From an uncultured Peptoniphilus sp. (GTDB lineage Bacteria > Bacillota > Clostridia > Tissierellales > Peptoniphilaceae): 64,000 nt of DNA. The notes beneath the pieces are model-generated. The model was not told the origin of the DNA and did not search any database. It was given only the letters and a program-made list of their open reading frames with translations. The stretch is taken from NCBI GenBank assembly GCA_902465645.1, contig CABQNX010000002.1:29381-93380 (forward strand). The letters are read 5' to 3'. Positions 59,400 to 64,000 of the stretch are shown piece after piece. The first letter of the stretch is position 1. Each line of letters starts with the position of its first letter. The position numbers and the translations under genes were made by a program.

Positions 59400-60413
59400 T
59401 ATGATATTAAGTATTGTGTCACAGGATTTTTTAATATCTTCATTAAAAACTTTATAAAAAATTTCCTCCTTATTTATAGAGTAATTGGCGTCATAGTATT
59501 TTATTATCAGGTCTTTAATTATAAGATCGAAGTTTTCTTCATCCAGCAACTTCAAATAATTTTCGTATCTCTTTGCACTTATATATCTCCTTAAATTTTC
59601 AAATGCAGAGATAAGCTCTTCTTTTTTCTCCAATCCATAGTCACTTAAATAGTCGGACTTAATTCGCTCTGTTCTTCTTTCAATTGTGTCTTCAATTAAA
59701 AAAACTTTATCCGTCTGCGCCATAGCCTTTATAAGTTTCGCAGGAAGATTTATGCTTCCTATTCGTGGGGACTCTCCTTCTACAAAGACTGGACCTTGTT
59801 TAAAACTTTTAAAGCTTTCCATAAGCTCCGACTCAAAGGTCTTTTGAGAAGGCTGCAAGCCCATGCCTACTCCACCAAAGATGGAGCCTCTGTGTCTTGC
59901 AAGACCTTCAAGGTCAAGGACATTCTCCCCTCTTTTCCTTAGCTCTTTTAAAATTTCCGTCTTGCCACAGCCAGTGTAGCCTTTAAGGACCACATACTTA
60001 TAATCCTTAAAGGTGTCCATAAAGTTAAGGACATACTTTCTATATGACTTGTATCCATAATTTAATTTGTAGACATTGTGTCCCAAGGTCTTTAAGAGAT
60101 TAAAAAGTGCAGTAGAACGAAAACCTCCTCTAGAACAAAATAGAACAACTTCATGATTTTCTTCCATTTGCGAAATACGTCTATAGTAATCTGTAAGCTT
60201 AGGTGCAAAAAACTCCACACCTTTTTCCTTTGCTCCCGTTACATCTCCTGACGCATAGAGAGCACCTACAATTTTTCTCTCCTCATTTGAAAGTACAGGC
60301 ATGGATATTGCCCCTAAAATTGTTCCGTCTTCAAACTCTCCTTCACTTCGCAAGTCAATAAAGATAGGATTTTTAAATTTTAAAATTTCTTCATAATCTG
60401 TCGCTTTAAACAT
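59394..60413 (-). CDS. mnmH: tRNA 2-selenouridine synthase MnmH/SelU
   Basis: A 339-residue two-domain enzyme: N-terminal rhodanese domain (about 1-135) with catalytic Cys in LFCSRGGFRS, then a P-loop domain with LKGYTGCGKTEIL and LDLEGLARHRGSIFG, characteristic of MnmH. It replaces sulfur by selenium in the wobble base of certain tRNAs via a geranylated intermediate, using selenophosphate. It implies selD elsewhere in the genome. A single gene. Confidence 0.93.
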   Translation of the reverse strand: MFKATDYEEILKFKNPIFIDLRSEGEFEDGTILGAISMPVLSNEERKIVGALYASGDVTGAKEKGVEFFAPKLTDYYRRISQMEENHEVVLFCSRGGFRSTALFNLLKTLGHNVYKLNYGYKSYRKYVLNFMDTFKDYKYVVLKGYTGCGKTEILKELRKRGENVLDLEGLARHRGSIFGGVGMGLQPSQKTFESELMESFKSFKQGPVFVEGESPRIGSINLPAKLIKAMAQTDKVFLIEDTIERRTERIKSDYLSDYGLEKKEELISAFENLRRYISAKRYENYLKLLDEENFDLIIKDLIIKYYDANYSINKEEIFYKVFNEDIKKSCDTILNIIK

Positions 60414-60592
60414 AGTTTTATTATAGTAGTTTTAAAAAATTTTTTAAAGTGTTATAGTGAGTGTAGAGGTGAAATGATGAGGTTTCAAGTATGAAGGGTT
60501 TTAATGCAAAAATTCAGTCTACTCTTTAAAAGCAAATTTAGACATATTGGAAGTATTTAAGAGAAAGGAAGTCTTGGAAGCTTTGCAATAAA
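60414..60592. other. Non-coding gap with possible gene remnant
   Basis: Contains only very short open frames; one unstarted frame reads LKANLDILEVFKRKEVLEAL before a stop at about 60590, which might be a decayed gene end. Nothing firm. Confidence 0.3.
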
Positions 60593-60613
60593 AAAGCACC
60601 TTTATGGCGCTTT
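60587..60613 (-). terminator. Intrinsic terminator
   Basis: Minus strand AAAGCGCC-ATAAA-GGTGCTTT (one G-U) followed by T; after the VanW-type gene. Confidence 0.8.
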
Positions 60614-60618
60614 GAACA

Positions 60619-62034
60619 TTATCTCTTTTCTTTCTTTGATTTTTTATTTTCTTTTTTACTTTCCTTTTTGTTGGACTTTTCTTCTGAGTTACTATTTTTC
60701 TTTGGTCCTTGCCCTACCACTACTACTCTATTTTTAGGTATATAGTATGAGTTTAGATATTTTTCTACTTTTACTACTTCCCCATTCTTTTTGTATTCTT
60801 TATATGATGAGTAGTCATAACCCTTGTTTCCTTTTGATTCTACTTGCACTTCTCCATCGGCTATTTTATCTGAATACTTGGTGATGGTTTCTGGTGTTTT
60901 TTCTCTTTCAAACTTGGTTACTAGGTCTATGTCATATTCCTTATCTTCATGATTCCCAAAAATTATAAATTCAATGGTATCATCAACTATTTTCGAGTCT
61001 ATAAATATCTTATGCTTTAGATTATTTTTAAATTTTAAATCTTTGTATCCAGGCGCTACTGCTGCGTCTGCTCCTCTTTCCACATATCCTATTGGTCGTG
61101 AATGGTTTGATCTTTCTATTATTTCTATATCAGATCTTACGAGGGCGTTGTAGAGTGTGGTTGATACTTGGCAGATTCCTCCGCCCCAGCCTCTATCGAA
61201 TTCGCCATTTACGATTACTCCTGCTGCTTTGAATCCTCCTGCCTCGTTCATCTCACCGACTGTATCGTTAAATGAAACTTCTTGTCCTGGTTCTACGAAG
61301 ATGGCTGATACTTTCTTAGCTCCTAGCTCTATATTATATTTTCTATTGTCTTCTGATTTGTGAAAATCTGTGACGAAGCTTGCAAGTACTGTATCTAGTC
61401 CATTGAAATATTCTGATTTAATCTCTGGAAGTATTGGTAGCGCTTTTAATTCTATTGCATCTTTTTTACCTAATGACTCTTTAATCTCTTCTTTTAAATT
61501 CAATGTGTCAAGGTATCTCCCCACGACTTCATCTTTCTTTGCAAATTTGCCATCCACCTGTGAAATGGATGCATCTTCTTTTTTTATATAGACTTTATCC
61601 ACTAGGTAGTCTATTGATTCTTGTACTTTTTCATCAGATATTATAGTTTTTGCATCTATATTGTGTGTAAATATAGGAAGTGTTATTATTCTGAAGAAAT
61701 TCTTCACTTTATTTGGACTTCTTCCTACAGCATATGCTTCTTCCAAGGCATCTTTAATATCTTTGTCATATCCAAGTTCAGCAAGAGTTCTAGAATATTT
61801 TAAATCTCCTAAATTAAATTCTATGCTTTCAGATTTTTTCTCTTCTGTGTTTTCTTTAACCAGCTTCTTAGCTTCGTTGAAGTCAAGACCAGATACATTT
61901 ACTGAATCAATCTTAACTCCACGGTTTATCTTCCCAGAGTCCTTAACTGAATAGTAGTAGCTAAAGAATAATATAAATAGAATTAGTGCAGTTATTATTA
62001 TATAGACAGTTTTCTTTACTTTATCCAGTTGCAA
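60619..62034 (-). CDS. VanW-family protein with peptidoglycan-binding and G5 domains
   Basis: A 471-residue exported protein: one N-terminal transmembrane helix (about 9-28), a peptidoglycan-binding-4-like region (about 40-190), a VanW domain (about 230-365) with GGGICQVSTTLYNAL and RSNHSRPIGYV, a G5 domain (about 370-440), and a Lys/Glu/Ser-rich tail. It probably acts at the cell wall; the biochemical role of VanW domains is unknown. The start is TTG at 62034 and overlaps nth by 19 nt. Confidence 0.88.
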   Translation of the reverse strand: MQLDKVKKTVYIIITALILFILFFSYYYSVKDSGKINRGVKIDSVNVSGLDFNEAKKLVKENTEEKKSESIEFNLGDLKYSRTLAELGYDKDIKDALEEAYAVGRSPNKVKNFFRIITLPIFTHNIDAKTIISDEKVQESIDYLVDKVYIKKEDASISQVDGKFAKKDEVVGRYLDTLNLKEEIKESLGKKDAIELKALPILPEIKSEYFNGLDTVLASFVTDFHKSEDNRKYNIELGAKKVSAIFVEPGQEVSFNDTVGEMNEAGGFKAAGVIVNGEFDRGWGGGICQVSTTLYNALVRSDIEIIERSNHSRPIGYVERGADAAVAPGYKDLKFKNNLKHKIFIDSKIVDDTIEFIIFGNHEDKEYDIDLVTKFEREKTPETITKYSDKIADGEVQVESKGNKGYDYSSYKEYKKNGEVVKVEKYLNSYYIPKNRVVVVGQGPKKNSNSEEKSNKKESKKENKKSKKEKR

Positions 62035-62648
62035 TACTCTCTCACCTCACACAGACCACAATCTGGATTTCTTGCCATACATCTTCTTCTCCCATGGAAG
62101 ATTATCAAGTGATGGGCCTTGGTCCACATGTTTTTGTCGATTCTCTTCATTAGAGCTTCCTCTGTCTTTTCAGGAGTCTTTTCATTTACGATTCCAATTC
62201 TATTTGAAACCCTAAAGACATGAGTGTCAACGGCTATGGCTGGTATGCCAAAGCAGTTAGACGCAACCACGTTTGCAGTTTTCTTGCCAACTCCTGGAAG
62301 TTTAACAAGCTCTTCTATTGTATTTGGAACTTCTCCATAGTATTCGTCTAGGATCATCTTCGATGCACCGTAGATGGATCTTGCTTTATTTCTATAGAAA
62401 CCACAGGTTCGAATAAGTGGTTCTATCTTTGTTGCTCCAAGTTCTTCAAATTGCTGTGGGGTATTGTATTTTTTAAATAATTCTTCAGTCACCATATTTA
62501 CTCTCACGTCTGTACATTGAGCTGAGAGAATGGTAGCCACCAAAAGTTCAAATGGAGTCGAATATTTTAATTCGCACTTTGCATCTGGATATGTTTTATT
62601 TAATATTTCTATTACTTCCGCTGTTTTCTTCTTACTTAAAATTCTCAT
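62016..62648 (-). CDS. nth: Endonuclease III
   Basis: A 210-residue DNA glycosylase/AP lyase for oxidised pyrimidines. The helix-hairpin-helix LPGVGKKTANVVAS carries the catalytic Lys, and VDTHVFRVSNR the catalytic Asp. The [4Fe-4S] cluster ligands are spaced C-x6-C-x2-C-x5-C near the C-terminus (CMARNPDCGLCEVREYC). It overlaps and precedes the VanW-type gene. Confidence 0.96.
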   Translation of the reverse strand: MRILSKKKTAEVIEILNKTYPDAKCELKYSTPFELLVATILSAQCTDVRVNMVTEELFKKYNTPQQFEELGATKIEPLIRTCGFYRNKARSIYGASKMILDEYYGEVPNTIEELVKLPGVGKKTANVVASNCFGIPAIAVDTHVFRVSNRIGIVNEKTPEKTEEALMKRIDKNMWTKAHHLIIFHGRRRCMARNPDCGLCEVREYCNWIK

Positions 62649-62738
62649 AATACCTCCATAATTATTGTAACATAAAAAATTTTTAAATTAATAATTTTTC
62701 CATTTTGTAACAATAATTATTTGATGTTTATTGAGATT

Positions 62739-64000
62739 TTACCAAATTCCTGCTAAAGATTTATTTGTTTCTCTTGTTTTCTTTTTTGTGCCAAATTCTT
62801 CAAGATCGATGTTTGTTTCATCAAATGAATATTTTTCTAAAATATTTTTAAATAGTTCCACCCAATAGAGGATTCCTTCTTCATCTAGATCGAATTTTTC
62901 GTGATGGTGTGGGAAGGAGGTAGCTTCACAACTTGATGTGCCAACATTTATAAATTTACTAGGTTTGTAAATTCTGAGAAATCCTCTGCGCCTAGAGATG
63001 GTTTGGAATACGTGATTACATTTTCGATTCCAAGTATTTTTTTAGCTATGGTTTGCACTTCTTCAGTTAGCTCTTCGTCATTTTGAAGTATAGACGCTGC
63101 ATTATAATTTTCAAATTCTGCACTACAATCATGCACTTCTGCTACATTTTTGCAAGTAAGTTCAATCTTCTTTAAGATTTTTTCTCTTAAATCCTTGTCT
63201 AGAGTTCTTAGAGTCCCTTCGATATATGCGTCATTTGCGATTATATTGTAGGCTGTGCCTGCATTTAGTTTGCCAAGAGTTAAAACAACACTATCCAGTG
63301 GATTTACTCTTCTTGATACTACATTTTGCAGTTCAACGGCGATGGATGCTGCTGCAAGTAGGGCGTCTCTGCCAAGATGTGGTCTCGATCCATGGGCACT
63401 TTCGCCTTCTACATGGATCTTAAAAATATCACAAGACGCATTGATTGGACCAACTACAATTGCAACTTTACCAACTGGTAGAGAACTTGCAACGTGGATT
63501 CCAAAAGCGTAGTCAACGTCTTTTAGATGACCTGCTTTTACAAATTCTTTTGCACCTCTTCCAATTTCTTCTGCTGCTTGGAAACAGAGCTTAATCGTTC
63601 CGTTTACTTCATCTTTTCTCTTTGCAATTATTTTAGCTGTTGCAAGTAGTCCTGCTACATGGGCATCATGACCACATCCGTGAGATACCCCTTCATTAAT
63701 AGATCTATAATCTGTTTCTATCTTATCTTTAAGTGGTAGTGCATCCATGTCTGCTCTTAAGAAAACTGTCGGACCGTCATTTTTCCCTTTTATTGTTGCA
63801 AGGATTCCAGTCTCACCTACATTTTCATATTTAATTCCAAGCTTACCTAGTTCTTCTTTTATAAAAGCCGATGTCTTATATTCTTTTAGTGATACTTCTG
63901 GATTTTTATGAAGATATCTTCTAGTTTCTACTACATAGTCTTTAAGTTCTAAAACTTCTTTTGAAATAGCTTGACGGACTGCTGATTTTCTTTGTGATAT
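62739..64000 (-). pseudogene. M20-family amidohydrolase, frameshifted near the C-terminus, 5' end outside window
   Basis: The frame entering from the right edge encodes a typical M20 aminoacylase/N-acyl-amino-acid amidohydrolase: FLRADMDALPL, SHGCGHDAH, CFQAAEEIGRGAKEF and GESAHGSRPH. It then stops at 62948 after GAEDFSEFTNLVNL. The missing C-terminus (KFINVGTSSCEATSFPHHH, then EKFDLDEEGILYWVELFKN) follows at once in another frame and ends at 62739. The His-rich segment holds the conserved C-terminal metal ligand, so the truncated product is probably inactive. A deletion of one 7-bp copy of CCTAGTA would explain the shift. It may instead be a sequencing error. Confidence 0.75.

Noticed and set aside
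60480..60592. Short peptide genes before mnmH and the VanW gene
   Set aside because: Frames of fewer than 20 codons, no good ribosome-binding site; at most a decayed remnant.

Overview
The window is chromosomal DNA of a low-GC, anaerobic Gram-positive bacterium. The content fits a Peptoniphilaceae-type member of the Firmicutes (Anaerococcus or a close relative): AT-rich intergenic DNA, frequent TTG/GTG starts with strong Shine-Dalgarno sites, Rex, an iron-sulfur L-serine dehydratase, sortase B, and a yybS-gdpP-rplI-dnaB block. The genus is an inference from gene content. I see no prophage, transposase, rRNA or complete tRNA gene.

Layout. 1-1.8 kb: proS and the start of a YdbC-like gene. 1.8-2.4 kb: non-coding DNA with degenerate 18-bp tandem repeats. 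2.4-11.8 kb: a complete type I-C CRISPR-Cas locus on the minus strand (cas3 | small RNA gene | cas5c-cas8c-cas7c-cas4-cas1-cas2, leader, 14 repeats). 11.9-17.5 kb: a D-2-hydroxyacid dehydrogenase, a zinc-ribbon/SH3 membrane protein, an ECF sigma/anti-sigma pair, and a DnaJ-metallopeptidase pair. 17.6-24.0 kb: murA followed by an oligopeptide ABC transporter. 24.2-36.3 kb: aminotransferase, 8-oxoguanine glycosylase, Rex, sortase B, a permease, CtlX, fabG-like/lipid kinase/folD, and a serine transport and deamination operon. 36.6-47.6 kb: mainly plus-strand genes (AbgT transporter, MarR, DegV, yybS-gdpP-rplI-dnaB, uppP, nitrilase). 47.6-64 kb: sdpR/sdpI pair, IclR regulator, ABC-F ATPase, a DnaA-box cluster, racemase, lipid kinase, YpfJ-like peptidase, LTA-synthase-like protein, PopT-type flippase, DUF438 protein, mnmH, vanW-type protein, nth, and a frameshifted M20 peptidase.

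Main discovery candidate. In the 205 bp between cas3 and cas5 there is a self-contained plus-strand small RNA gene (about 9172-9242). It has an extended -10 promoter, a short GAAA-loop hairpin, an 11-nt sequence matching the type I-C crRNA 5' handle at 10 of 11 positions, a short guide, and an intrinsic terminator. Placed next to a TTC (the type I-C PAM), the guide matches the -10 region of the divergent cas5 promoter at positions 1-5, 7-11, 13-14, 16 and 18-19. The first two mismatches fall at positions 6 and 12, which type I Cascade flips out and does not read. I infer a crRNA-like RNA that sends Cascade to its own promoter to autorepress the cas operon, analogous to CreR-type Cas-regulating RNAs.

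Other points to check: a leader-distal spacer that is the 3' end of a tRNA gene, paired stem changes in the oldest CRISPR repeats, a family of intergenic 18-bp tandem repeats at three loci, an oriC-like DnaA-box cluster near dnaB, palindromic operators for MarR, Rex and SdpR, and two genes whose frames look broken or non-canonically started (radical SAM and M20 peptidase).
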